Shown: in pieces, positions 54,194 to 62,974 of the stretch
Layout of the letters: every line of letters begins with the position of its first letter
Numbering within the stretch: the first letter of the stretch is position 1
From: JANQHS01 sp965267505
GTDB taxonomy: Bacteria > Bacteroidota > Bacteroidia > Cytophagales > CCMP332
Length of the DNA: 64,000 bases
Assembly (NCBI GenBank): GCA_965267505.1
Contig: OZ254081.1
Span: forward strand, 2,914,001-2,978,000
Direction: 5' to 3'
Position numbers and translations under genes: made by a program
Notes under the pieces: model-generated
What the model was told of the DNA's origin: nothing
The model's database searches: none
The model's input: only the letters and a program-made list of their open reading frames with translations

Positions 54194-54853
54194 ATGATAA
54201 CACGTCAGGTGCTTTTTGTAACTATTTCGTTTGTCTTCTTATTCCTACCCTTCAAAATGCACTCGCAGGAAAGGAGGCTTAGTAATGAAAGGTGGTCGGT
54301 GGGAATCCACCTCACCGCAGATCATCACATTGGAGAATCAAATTGGTTAACCGAAGGCTTTGTTCCAGGTCTAGGTAATATTCGGCCAACAGCAATACTA
54401 TTGAGCTCTACTTTTCTCGCGAATTACCAAATGGCTCAAAATTTCACCATTAGCTCCGGAGTTGGGGTTTCAGGTAAGGACTTGATAGGAGTATTTATCT
54501 GCCCGGTTTGTGACCACTGGGGTCCACATTTTCCCGAAAGAGTTAATCTTAGGTTTCTGGAAATTCCTATTCAATTTAGTTATGCCATCGGCAAGAGAGA
54601 TTTGAAAGGATTTCTTTTGGCGGGAATTGTTGGTAGCTATTTAGTTAATAAACCTTATAGGTATCTTAAGCCAGCTAGAAGCTCTATGATAAGCTTTCAG
54701 ACTGGTGCCGGCATAATTAAACAATTTGACGACCGAGTAAGACTTAATTTGAATCTTGTTTACAAAAGATCAATTACGAAGATTTTTGAAAACGCTGACA
54801 TTAATTTTCAAACCCTTGGACTGATGATTGGATTGGTCTACGGATTTCCTTAA
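54194..54853 (+). CDS. Outer-membrane beta-barrel protein (PorT-like class)
   Basis: A 219-residue protein with signal peptide (MITRQVLFVTISFVFLFLPFKMHSQ). The mature part alternates polar and hydrophobic residues with strands such as WSVGIHLTADHHIG, LRFLEIPIQFSYAIGK and VRLNLNLVYKRSITKIF, and ends LGLMIGLVYGF. The RFLEIPI and GAGIIKQFDDR-like positions are common in Bacteroidota PorT-type barrels, but it is not PorT itself. One odd feature is a CPVCD pair in a loop. Function unknown. Confidence 0.78.
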   Translation: MITRQVLFVTISFVFLFLPFKMHSQERRLSNERWSVGIHLTADHHIGESNWLTEGFVPGLGNIRPTAILLSSTFLANYQMAQNFTISSGVGVSGKDLIGVFICPVCDHWGPHFPERVNLRFLEIPIQFSYAIGKRDLKGFLLAGIVGSYLVNKPYRYLKPARSSMISFQTGAGIIKQFDDRVRLNLNLVYKRSITKIFENADINFQTLGLMIGLVYGFP

Positions 54854-54944
54854 GAATAGAATGAGAGATCTGTTGAATCTTATATCATTTCACGATCCTC
54901 TTAAACCATAAACGGCAAATACATGAACCAGAAAAGAGGCTGAT

Positions 54945-57473
54945 TTATTGAGAAATGATAATGGATTGATTGTATGCCTCTTCCAGAGTATTAATTCTTA
55001 AAACATAGGAGCCTGGAGAGATCCGTGCATCAATATGAAATTCACTTTCTTTTTTATCAAAGCTCTTTTGAAAAATAGTCCTTCCGTTTAGATCAACGAT
55101 TTCTGCTGATTCTATTCCTGAAATATTTGAAACGGAAACTTTGAACCTTCCATTGCTGGGATTAGGATAAACAATCAACTTAGGAGAAGGTTTATTCCTT
55201 GGCGTTCCGAGCAAGGGTTCGAGTCTAAGATTTGCGACATCATCACTTGCAGCCTGGTCTCCGGTGGCATCCGCAATGGCTGAAATATCATAGGTTATTC
55301 CTGCTACAAAACCAGGTAATGCTGTAAAGGTATATTCAAGGGAATCACCTGCAAGGATGGTGGCCGAAAGGGATTCCTGCGCTATTAGGCTTCCGTTGAT
55401 CACCAATCTCAAGTCAGGATCTACTATCGTTGTAGAGCCATGATTCTTTAGCATCACTTTCACAGGATTACTTCCAGAAAGGTTGTTGGCATCAATCGGA
55501 AATGTTATTCTTTGGGATGCCAGATTGATCAGTTCCAATGAGTCAATGTATTCGTCAGATTTTTGAATTAGATACGCATGGATTTTATAATGTGGTTCGG
55601 TATGACTGCTGCCGTTATATCCAGTATTCAAATTATTCGTATAATTCTGCAGTACGTAATCCATGACAAGATTCTGCCCGGGACTTGCCGTACTTGTTAC
55701 ATCAACGATGTGAGGTTGGACCTCCTGGCCCGGACACCAACCTGCCCTTGAGAATTGCCAGGTTCCAAATTGATTGGCGCAGGTATTACTGGCGCAATCG
55801 TTTTTCCAAAGGTTATGGCTGCTGAAATTTGCGCCATTGGCAACAACGGTATGAGTGAAGTTTGAAAACTCTGCCGCGTTCGAAGTATTGCCTTGTCCAT
55901 GACCTGAAATGGTAATTCTGAAATCGCTGGCTTTAGTAGCACTTTCAATCGCGATTGTTCTGGCCGGAAGGTCATATGATGCCTTTGCAGTATCTCCATA
56001 AATCCAGTGATCTGTTGCCCATAAATGGCTTAGACGTTGATATGGGTTCGTTGAATTTCCTTTTACAAATGTGAGGGAAGCATTTAGTAACCAACCAGAG
56101 GGTCCCCATACCTGGATGTACGATGAAAAATCACAACTACCCCTGAGAAGGGTTTTGAAATCGGTTACATCCACAACCCATGGACCGCACCCTTTGCCAT
56201 ATGGAGTAATAAACCGAGCAATCTCGTAAACCTCGCCGTCCTTAATCAGGGATATTTTTGCTGGTTGGTCCCAAGGGTCACATCCGGTAGATGGACAATC
56301 CAGACTTATAGTCATCAGGATCTGACTGTATCCCGTATTGTCATCGGGTAGTGGAACAGTAGCAAGATGGGACTGACCGGCTGCAGCAAAGTTGTGCTGT
56401 TTGGCAGTAAATATTGGTATCTCAAGCTGATTGGAAGGGCTAGGTTTGGCAAAATTTGCTGTAACGGTATCATTTAAATGATTCACATCTCCAAGGACAT
56501 TGGCAAAGACCTTTAATGTATTCAGACTGTCGTTGGAAGAAATCCAATCATAGAACGTATAAGTCATACTCTCTCCTGGTAAAAGGGTATCGTTGATCGT
56601 CACTGATATCGGGCTTTGTGAATTCAAGGCATATCCTGCTGTAAAGGAAGTAATGGTATCAATTCCGTTGTTTTTGAATCTCGCTCTCACCTTTGATACG
56701 CCATCGAAAAAGGTGATTTGGTCAGGAGAAACAATAGCGCTGGTGCTCAGATCGGTAGTGGTTGGCTCGAATCCCGGCACCCACGGGTTTCCAGTGAAGT
56801 TTATCAAAGTACCGTCGGTTGTGGCTAAGGGTATTGTGTTTGGTGCTAGTGTGCCGCTAACCTGGTTGAATTTATAATAGCCTACCAAACCCGGAGTATT
56901 ATTGGGAAGGCCGACGGTATCATTTGCCTGGATCTCCGACTGGGTACGGGCAGTATTCCAGATTCTTACCTCATCTATTCTTCCATCGAATACCCTTCCG
57001 GCAAATCCTGAACTTTCCCCTATATGGAGATTCACGGTGGAATGAGCAATTGCGCCATTAGGGTTTATTCCCTCAAGATTCCCGTCTATATAAATAAACA
57101 TGCTGTCGTTGCTCAGCACTGCAGCCACATGATGCCACACGTTTGTTTGCATAATGGGAGTGCTTACAACCTCCGGCCAGCTAGTGCCAGTACCAACCGT
57201 AAAACTTAAACGACCATTGTTTCCGCATCGAAGCACAAAACCGGATTGGTTTCCTTGATCTTTTCCTACAATTGTTCCTTGCCATTGTTGTGATTTCCAT
57301 TGGCTTGCATTAATCCATGCCTCAATGGTCAAGCTGTCCGAATTGAATATGGAGGAATTCCCCAGTACCACCACCTTATCATCTACGCCATCAAAAAGAA
57401 GGCTATTATTTTGAGCTATAAGGTGTGAAATACATAGCGTTGTCGAAAGAAGGGACAGGAAAAATAATTTCAT
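54945..57473 (-). CDS. Secreted LamG - PNGase F-like glycosidase with T9SS domain
   Basis: An 842-residue protein with signal peptide ending HLIAQ. Residues about 24-205 are a LamG/concanavalin domain (LFDGVDDKVVVLGNSS, WHHVAAVL, GRIDEVRIWNTA). About 235-345 is a CARDB-like fold. Residues about 350-645 match peptide-N-glycosidase F halves: CPSTGCDPWDQ (Asp402), YEIARFITPYG, VVDVTDFKTLL, AAEFSNFTHTV (Glu535), and SRAGWCPG (575-582). A second CARDB-like fold and the T9SS sorting domain (YPNPSNGRFKV, GSYVLRI) follow. PNGase F removes N-glycans from glycoproteins. By remembered alignment Asp60 and Glu206 equivalents are kept, but a Glu118 equivalent is not evident, so activity is unsure. Confidence 0.87.
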   Translation of the reverse strand: MKLFFLSLLSTTLCISHLIAQNNSLLFDGVDDKVVVLGNSSIFNSDSLTIEAWINASQWKSQQWQGTIVGKDQGNQSGFVLRCGNNGRLSFTVGTGTSWPEVVSTPIMQTNVWHHVAAVLSNDSMFIYIDGNLEGINPNGAIAHSTVNLHIGESSGFAGRVFDGRIDEVRIWNTARTQSEIQANDTVGLPNNTPGLVGYYKFNQVSGTLAPNTIPLATTDGTLINFTGNPWVPGFEPTTTDLSTSAIVSPDQITFFDGVSKVRARFKNNGIDTITSFTAGYALNSQSPISVTINDTLLPGESMTYTFYDWISSNDSLNTLKVFANVLGDVNHLNDTVTANFAKPSPSNQLEIPIFTAKQHNFAAAGQSHLATVPLPDDNTGYSQILMTISLDCPSTGCDPWDQPAKISLIKDGEVYEIARFITPYGKGCGPWVVDVTDFKTLLRGSCDFSSYIQVWGPSGWLLNASLTFVKGNSTNPYQRLSHLWATDHWIYGDTAKASYDLPARTIAIESATKASDFRITISGHGQGNTSNAAEFSNFTHTVVANGANFSSHNLWKNDCASNTCANQFGTWQFSRAGWCPGQEVQPHIVDVTSTASPGQNLVMDYVLQNYTNNLNTGYNGSSHTEPHYKIHAYLIQKSDEYIDSLELINLASQRITFPIDANNLSGSNPVKVMLKNHGSTTIVDPDLRLVINGSLIAQESLSATILAGDSLEYTFTALPGFVAGITYDISAIADATGDQAASDDVANLRLEPLLGTPRNKPSPKLIVYPNPSNGRFKVSVSNISGIESAEIVDLNGRTIFQKSFDKKESEFHIDARISPGSYVLRINTLEEAYNQSIIISQ

Positions 57474-57695
57474 AGAATTAGAAAAGAATTAACATCCAAG
57501 GTATTTAAAAAGATGATTTCTTTGGCAGTTTTTATATCAAAGGAAAGAGAAAGCGATAATAAACTTTTGAATCCAAATAGATCAACTCAGTGCTTAAACT
57601 CCTCATTGAAGATTTGATAAGCAAGATCCAGAGGAAAATAGCATCTCTTTTTATACCTTTCATCCATTACTCCAATTGTACGAAAGGGGCTGCAA

Positions 57696-58424
57696 TTGAT
57701 AACATGCAAAAAATGCCAATTCAAATTTGAGGGGAACTATTGCCCGGAATGTGGCACCCCTGTGGACTTGGAAAGGATTGATAGGAGATACATCCTGAAA
57801 CAGGTGGTAGATGTCCTGGCCATCAAAAAGGGACTTTTCTTCACTATTAAGGAATTGACAGTTCGACCAGGGGAGAGTGTCAGGTCCTATATCAAAGAAG
57901 ACCGCACCAGGTTGGTCAAGCCCATCATTTTTCTGTTCATCTGTTCATTGGCCTATTCATTGGAACAGCAAATATTCCATGTTGAGGATCAGTATCTCAA
58001 AGAGGCAATGGGTGAATCGGCGAATGCCGACACATTGACTTTGATGTCTCGAGCTCAGGAATTTTATGGTTATATAAACATTGTCATGAGTTTTCTCATC
58101 GCCTTCTGGACATACATATTATTTGGAAAGTCAGGCTATAATTACTACGAGATCCTGATTCTCATCTTCTACATTACAGGCTTAGGAATGTTGATCTCAA
58201 CTCTCTTTGGGATTGGCGAAATAATTTCTGGTCTGAGCTTATTTCAGATCAGCCTTTTACTTGGTCCGGTCTATTCGATTTGGGCTATGGGAAACTTTTT
58301 CCAAGGTCGCAGGGTCAAGGCCTATCTTAAAGCATCCTTCTCTTATTTGATGGCCATCCTCTCTATCTTCCTCCTTGAAGGGCTGGTTTTGGTCATCGTC
58401 CATTTGATTGGCAAGGGGGTTTGA
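57696..58424 (+). CDS. DUF3667 zinc-ribbon membrane protein
   Basis: A 242-residue protein with an N-terminal CKKC...CPECG ribbon (cysteines at 4, 7, 16, 19) and, after LFFTIKELTVRPGESVRSYI, the DUF3667 core of three or four hydrophobic helices. The only start upstream of the ribbon is TTG 57696, preceded by an AAAGGGG stretch; no ATG is in frame before a stop, so a TTG start is likely. DUF3667 is found mainly in Bacteroidota with no known function. Convergent with mnmE. Confidence 0.85.
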   Translation: MITCKKCQFKFEGNYCPECGTPVDLERIDRRYILKQVVDVLAIKKGLFFTIKELTVRPGESVRSYIKEDRTRLVKPIIFLFICSLAYSLEQQIFHVEDQYLKEAMGESANADTLTLMSRAQEFYGYINIVMSFLIAFWTYILFGKSGYNYYEILILIFYITGLGMLISTLFGIGEIISGLSLFQISLLLGPVYSIWAMGNFFQGRRVKAYLKASFSYLMAILSIFLLEGLVLVIVHLIGKGV

Positions 58425-58437
58425 GTTTTGAGAGAAA

Positions 58438-59814
58438 CTACTTCCCAATACAAAATCTACTAAAGATTGCCCCAAGCACCTCCTCATTGGTAACCTCACC
58501 CGTGATCTCACCCAGATGCATTAAAACCTGCCGAGTGTCTTCCGCCAGGAGGTCTGAAGACTTTTGATCCAAAAGACCGGATTGAAGATCAGTAATCGAG
58601 TTGAAGGCTTTTTTGAATGCCTGATAATGCCGCGTGTTTGTGAGCAGAGTTTGATCTCCTTCAGGTTTTTGCTTTTGAAGCCAATCTGAGATATCCTGTT
58701 TCAGGTCTTCTAGGCCAAGGCCTTCCTTTGCTGATATGCCCAATACATAATATCCACCTATCTCCTTGGGAAGATCGGCATTGCTTTCATCGATCTTGTT
58801 TCCAAGGATAAATATGTTTTCAGCTCCTTCCAAGCTGTGAACCTGCTTCTCGATCTCATCAACATCGAATTCCTTGGAAGCATCGAATAAATAAAGTGCC
58901 AGGGAAGAGCTTCTGACCTTCTCATGGGTCTTTTGTACTCCAATAGATTCTACCTGATCCTCTGTGTCCCTGATGCCGGCAGTATCTGTAAACCTGAACT
59001 TGATCCCATCGATCTGTATCGAGTCTTCTATGAAATCCCGGGTTGTACCAGGAATGTCGGAGACTATGGCTCTTTCTTCTTTTAAAAGTGAGTTGAGCAG
59101 TGTTGACTTCCCGACATTGGGAGCTCCGGCAATCACCACTGATATTCCATCCCTTATGGCATTTCCGTAGGAAAAAGAGGAGAGGAGTTGCTCCACCTTT
59201 TTGGATATCCTTTCTGCTATATCTTTTAACTGTGTTCTGTCGGCAAATTCTACGTCTTCCTCGCTGAAATCCAGTTCAAGTTCAAGTAAGGCTGAAATCT
59301 CTAGCAGTTCGTCTCTCAAGGCAGCAATTTCTTCCTTGATCCCTCCCTTCAATTGCTCGATAGCTGATTTTCTCGAAGCCTCACTTTCCGAATGGATGAG
59401 GTCTGCCACACCTTCAGCCTGGCTCAGGTCCATTTTTCCATTTAGAAAAGCTCTTCTTGTAAACTCACCTGCTTCAGCTAACCTTATTCCTTTGTCAACA
59501 AAGTGTGAAAGAATGGTTTGTGCAATGAAACTTGAGCCATGGCATGAGATCTCGACGACGTCTTCTCCGGTATAAGAATTTGGCCCCCTGAATATTGAAG
59601 CAAGAACCTCATCAATTATTTCTTCACCGGCCTGTATCTTTCCGAAATGGAGGGTATGAGAACCAGCTTCCACAATAGATGGTTTTGTGAAGCTTTCCGA
59701 AAAAGTATTGATTGAATCAGGCCCGCTAAGCCTTAAAACAGCAATAGCACTGGTCCCAGGTGGGGTGGCCAGTGCTATTATCGTGTCTTGTGCGTATTCT
59801 TCCGAACTATTCAA
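58438..59814 (-). CDS. mnmE: MnmE tRNA modification GTPase
   Basis: A 458-residue protein of typical length. The N-terminal formyl-THF-binding domain is followed by helical parts and a G domain: GAPNVGKS (G1, 230-237), TTRD (G2), DTAGIRDTEDQVES with DTAG at 277-280 (G3) and NKID (G4). The family's C-terminal FCIGK is present. With MnmG it makes the cmnm5 group at U34 of tRNAs. It is the last of a four-gene minus-strand operon, starting 1 base after the thioredoxin-like stop. A dead copy of its 3' end lies at 49826. Confidence 0.97.
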   Translation of the reverse strand: MNSSEEYAQDTIIALATPPGTSAIAVLRLSGPDSINTFSESFTKPSIVEAGSHTLHFGKIQAGEEIIDEVLASIFRGPNSYTGEDVVEISCHGSSFIAQTILSHFVDKGIRLAEAGEFTRRAFLNGKMDLSQAEGVADLIHSESEASRKSAIEQLKGGIKEEIAALRDELLEISALLELELDFSEEDVEFADRTQLKDIAERISKKVEQLLSSFSYGNAIRDGISVVIAGAPNVGKSTLLNSLLKEERAIVSDIPGTTRDFIEDSIQIDGIKFRFTDTAGIRDTEDQVESIGVQKTHEKVRSSSLALYLFDASKEFDVDEIEKQVHSLEGAENIFILGNKIDESNADLPKEIGGYYVLGISAKEGLGLEDLKQDISDWLQKQKPEGDQTLLTNTRHYQAFKKAFNSITDLQSGLLDQKSSDLLAEDTRQVLMHLGEITGEVTNEEVLGAIFSRFCIGK

Positions 59815-59815
59815 C

Positions 59816-60325
59816 TCACTTTTGATAGCTCTTCTGGAATTCTTTCCAATCGGTATTCTTGTGGTAATCCCCTGCGAAATAATTCAGGATCATATCCAGG
59901 TTTTCTGCGCTTTGGTAGCCTGGTACCGATTGAATCAAGTTTTGATTCTCATCTAAATAAACCGTGGTAGGATAGGCTGTTACCTTAAATTTCCTGGCAA
60001 CCGCTCTTGGAGTCGTGTTTTCTCCCTTTACTTCAATTGACTTATTGCTTTCAGCATTGAGCTTCACGGCATAAAAGTCTTTATTAAGAACATCTACAAC
60101 TTTATTTGCAGTGAAGGTCGAACGATCCATTTTCTTACACCATCCACACCAGTCGGTGTAAACATCTATGAAGATCTTCTTGGGCTTGTTTTGAGCAGCT
60201 TTAACCGCCTCCTCGTAGGTATACCACTTTACGGAAGATTCATCTGCTTCACCTGCATTTCCGCCCGCCAATAATAGGGGAGAGACGAGGATTGAAAGTA
60301 CTAATGAGAAAATCAATTTTTTCAT
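59816..60325 (-). CDS. Exported thioredoxin-like protein
   Basis: A 169-residue protein with signal peptide (MKKLIFSLVLSILVSPLLLAGG). The active-site CxxC is Cys60 and Cys63 in DWCGWCKKMD, the form of the thioredoxin_7/DUF255-like branch (WCxWC) rather than classical WCGPC. The cis-Pro region reads VTAYPTTVYLDENQN. Probably reduces or carries disulfides in the periplasm. It lies 9 bases after the metal permease stop and 1 base before mnmE. Confidence 0.92.
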   Translation of the reverse strand: MKKLIFSLVLSILVSPLLLAGGNAGEADESSVKWYTYEEAVKAAQNKPKKIFIDVYTDWCGWCKKMDRSTFTANKVVDVLNKDFYAVKLNAESNKSIEVKGENTTPRAVARKFKVTAYPTTVYLDENQNLIQSVPGYQSAENLDMILNYFAGDYHKNTDWKEFQKSYQK

Positions 60326-60334
60326 AATGCAAAA

Positions 60335-61237
60335 TTAAGATCCTGGTTTAAAATCTACACCCTCTGCCAGCATTTTTGACTTTTTGCCTTGGAGAAGACT
60401 ATTCAGGTTTTTTAAAGCAAAGATGGCAGCAAATATTATGCCCGAAACCAGTGCCATAGAGGCAGATATTGATGTATCCAATAAAACAGCACTATGGTAA
60501 CCCAAAAATGCAGAAAGGAAACCAAATAAAAGGGTCCATAAAATCATGATATTCAATGATTTGGAAATCTGATAGGCAGCAAGAGGAGAAGCTACCAGGA
60601 ATGATATAACCAGTATTGAACCAACGGCCTCAAAACTGGCAACCGTCGTGAATGAGACCATCCCCAGCAAGATCAGTTCAAAGAAGCGTGGAGATACCGC
60701 TATCATAGAAGAAAAACCAGGATCAAAGGATGATACTTTGAATTCTTTATAAAATAAGGTGAGGATAGCCAGGATTAGACTGAAATTGGCCAATAGGTTA
60801 TAGAATGTTTTGGGCCCCATTTCATTTCCGGATAAAACCAATGCGGAGGATAGAGGTAAAAATGTGATCTCCCCGTAAAGGACACATTCCTGATCGATAT
60901 GAACGTCACCAGCGTAGAATGAAATCATTACCACACCCAAGGCAAAGAGAACGGTAAAGGTCAATCCTAATGAAGCATCATTTTGAACCTTAAATCTCTT
61001 GCTCAAATAATTGACTAGCAAAACGGTAACGAATCCTGCGATACCAGCACCTAAGAAAACCGAAAAAGAAGATAAACTACCGCTTAGCATGACAGCGATC
61101 ACTATTCCGGGAAGTACAGAATGGGATATTGCATCACCAATCATTGTTATCTTCTTAAGGAGAAGGAAACAACCCAACAAGCCACAGCTGGCCGCAACCA
61201 AAAAACCGGTCGATATGATCCAGAACGCATCAGACAT
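60335..61237 (-). CDS. Metal ABC transporter permease (TroD/ZnuB type)
   Basis: A 300-residue inner-membrane protein with about eight hydrophobic helices. The ABC-3 family motif is LLLKKITMIGDAISHSVLPG, and SFDPGFSSM and AVGSILVISFLVASPLAAYQ are family positions. Zinc, manganese or iron would be the substrate class. It overlaps the start of the upstream permease-regulator gene by 8 bases, so the pair is translated together as a heterodimer. Neither ATPase nor substrate-binding protein is encoded next to it. Confidence 0.9.
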   Translation of the reverse strand: MSDAFWIISTGFLVAASCGLLGCFLLLKKITMIGDAISHSVLPGIVIAVMLSGSLSSFSVFLGAGIAGFVTVLLVNYLSKRFKVQNDASLGLTFTVLFALGVVMISFYAGDVHIDQECVLYGEITFLPLSSALVLSGNEMGPKTFYNLLANFSLILAILTLFYKEFKVSSFDPGFSSMIAVSPRFFELILLGMVSFTTVASFEAVGSILVISFLVASPLAAYQISKSLNIMILWTLLFGFLSAFLGYHSAVLLDTSISASMALVSGIIFAAIFALKNLNSLLQGKKSKMLAEGVDFKPGS

Positions 61238-62465
61238 CTGATTTCGGATAAGGGATCTCCTGGTTGTGGGGATCTTTTATCGGTCTGTCCAAGTCTTCCA
61301 ATAAAAGCTCTTCAATATCTACTGAAATGATATGCTCCACCGAGTCTGCGTCTTCATGGACATGGTCGGATGCTATTCCCATTTTTTTGGTCAGATATAA
61401 CTCCCAAAGCCTGTGAAGGCGTATTAGTCTTTTTGCTTCTTCGATTCCGGATGGGCTCAATTTCCATCCTTTGTCTCCAGTTTTAATCAGTCCCTTTTTA
61501 GTAAGTGTTTTTATTGCCCTTCTGTCAAGAATATTCCCGGAAAATGCGGCTTGTTGATCTTTATACAGTGCCTTTAGTATATGCTCACTTTGGATCTTAA
61601 TTTTCTTTCTTAATGAATTCGATCGCTGAGAGATCAAACCCCTGGTTGGAGAAATGACAAAGGAAATAGTGGCTAACATTCCTAAAAAAATCACAATCCA
61701 GGGGCCTGTGGGAGAGCCAGAATAACTACTCGAAAAGAATGTCCCGAATAGGCTGGAAATCATTGCGGAGATAATTGCAATCAAGATCATACCCTTCAAC
61801 TGGTTACTCCATGTTCTTCCTATGGTAGGAGGGATAATGATCAAAGCTGCCATTAGGACCACACCCATTGCCTGAATTCCTGAGATGATGGCTAAGAGAG
61901 CCAGGAAGGAAATAATTGAATTGATCAGTTTTATCTTTATTCCGCTGGTCAAGGCGAAGCCCGGGTCAAAGCTTACCGATTTAATTTCCTTTAGAAAGGC
62001 AAGTCCCAGCAGGAGAATTATGAAGCATGCTGGCCCAAAGAAATAGTAATCTGATATCAGGATGGAAGCAGCAGAACCGAACAGAAAAGTTTCAATTCCG
62101 CTTTGCCCAGTGACCCCTGAATTTTGCATGAAAACCAGGATGATGATCCCAAGGGAGAAAAAGCTTGAGAGAACCAGGGCCAGCGAAGCGTCCTGCTTTA
62201 CCTTTTTCTGATTGGAAAGGTACTGGATAAGATACATGGCGATCACCCCCGTAATACTGGCACCGACTAACAGCAAGAGATTGTCCTTGTATCCGGAAAT
62301 CAAAAAGCTGATACAAACCCCCGGAAAGACCGAATGGGCCAGAACATCTCCAAGTAATGATTGCTTTTTTAAGAAGACGAAACTTCCGGCAAAAGAAGAG
62401 GATATGGACATGATCAAGGTCCCTATTGCAACGATCCAAAAATTGGGGCTATCCAGAATGGTCAC
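61230..62465 (-). CDS. Metal ABC permease fused to DtxR/MntR-like regulator module
   Basis: A 411-residue protein. Residues about 1-275 are an ABC-3 permease (LKKQSLLGDVLAHSVFPG, AMGVVLMAALIIIPPTIGR). Residues about 285-345 read as a winged helix (SGNILDRRAIKTLTKKGLI, GWKLSPSGIEEAKRL). Residues about 346-411 match the DtxR/MntR dimerisation and metal-binding helix (RLIRLHRLWELYL, DHVHEDADSVEHIIS). In MntR/DtxR the HxEAExxEH-type residues bind metal, so the tail may sense cytosolic metal; whether it still binds DNA is unknown. Seen in several Bacteroidota metal transport clusters. First gene of the four-gene operon. Confidence 0.9.
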   Translation of the reverse strand: MTILDSPNFWIVAIGTLIMSISSSFAGSFVFLKKQSLLGDVLAHSVFPGVCISFLISGYKDNLLLLVGASITGVIAMYLIQYLSNQKKVKQDASLALVLSSFFSLGIIILVFMQNSGVTGQSGIETFLFGSAASILISDYYFFGPACFIILLLGLAFLKEIKSVSFDPGFALTSGIKIKLINSIISFLALLAIISGIQAMGVVLMAALIIIPPTIGRTWSNQLKGMILIAIISAMISSLFGTFFSSSYSGSPTGPWIVIFLGMLATISFVISPTRGLISQRSNSLRKKIKIQSEHILKALYKDQQAAFSGNILDRRAIKTLTKKGLIKTGDKGWKLSPSGIEEAKRLIRLHRLWELYLTKKMGIASDHVHEDADSVEHIISVDIEELLLEDLDRPIKDPHNQEIPYPKSDV

Positions 62466-62542
62466 CCTGCAAATTTAGGCACGCCTAAAATCATTTTAAA
62501 CAAATGAGCAGAAGATTTTTTAACTAGTTTTGCCAGCTTTCT

Positions 62543-62626
62543 GCCCAGGTGCTGGAACTGGTAGACAGGCATGGTTGAGGGCCATGTGTTCGTATGAGCG
62601 TGCGGGTTCGACTCCCGCCCTGGGCA
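62543..62626 (+). tRNA. tRNA-Leu (anticodon GAG)
   Basis: Acceptor stem GCCCAGG (62543-62549) pairs with CCTGGGC (62619-62625), discriminator A at 62626. Anticodon stem CATGG/CCATG encloses loop TTGAGGG, anticodon GAG at 62577-62579. A type II variable arm (62587-62601) and T arm GCGGG-TTCGACT-CCCGC (62602-62618) are present. CCA is not encoded; the next bases are CGAG. Confidence 0.95.
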
Positions 62627-62639
62627 CGAGTTTTTTAAA

Positions 62640-62876
62640 GTGTATTTTGCCTACGTCATCGAAAGCAAGACAGGAAGGGGTTTTTACAAAGGCCACACCC
62701 AGAGCCTTTCCACTCGTTTGGAGCAACACAATTCCAATAGAGTAAATTATACAGCCAATTTGGGACCTTGGGAATTGGTTTATTATGAATCATTTGAAAC
62801 CAGAGAAGAAGCAATAAGGCGAGAGAAATATTTTAAAACTTCAGCAGGGCGCAGATTCTTAAAAACTAAGATATAA
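62640..62876 (+). CDS. Small GIY-YIG nuclease-family protein beside tRNA
   Basis: A 78-residue protein read from GTG 62640. It is a minimal single-domain GIY-YIG nuclease: AYVIES and FYKGHT are the two name-giving strands, RLEQHNSNR carries the catalytic Arg, and YYESFETREEAIRREKYFK the helix with the Glu. The YhbQ/UPF0213 branch of this size has DNA nuclease activity. It begins 13 bases after the tRNA-Leu end, and its stop is 2 bases before a second copy of the tRNA T-arm, so gene and tRNA fragment look like one unit. No ATG is available. Confidence 0.85.
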   Translation: MYFAYVIESKTGRGFYKGHTQSLSTRLEQHNSNRVNYTANLGPWELVYYESFETREEAIRREKYFKTSAGRRFLKTKI

Positions 62877-62878
62877 GT

Positions 62879-62941
62879 GGGTTCGACTCCCCGTCCGAAC
62901 GGATGAATCCGTTCATCCGGGCAGGGCCGCCCTGGGCACGA
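62879..62941 (+). repeat. Interrupted second copy of tRNA-Leu 3' end
   Basis: GGGTTCGACTCCC (62879-62891) repeats tRNA bases 62604-62616, and CCGCCCTGGGCACGA (62927-62941) is identical to 62615-62629, covering the T-arm 3' side, acceptor strand and the bases just beyond. Between them lies a ~35-base insert with a palindrome. Not a functional tRNA. Confidence 0.85.
62897..62914. repeat. Palindrome inside the tRNA-end copy
   Basis: GAACGGAT and ATCCGTTC are perfect reverse complements around a 2-base GA loop. The overlapping GGATGAA/TTCATCC pair gives a second, mutually exclusive hairpin with loop TCCG. Confidence 0.8.
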
Positions 62942-62974
62942 TCTTAGAAATTCCTACGACTCCAACTAAGGAAA

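Noticed and set aside
62520..62729. Minus-strand frame of 69 codons over the tRNA-Leu (reads VPRAGVEPARS)
   Set aside because: It is the antisense of the tRNA and of the GIY-YIG gene; this kind of frame is a well-known false gene.
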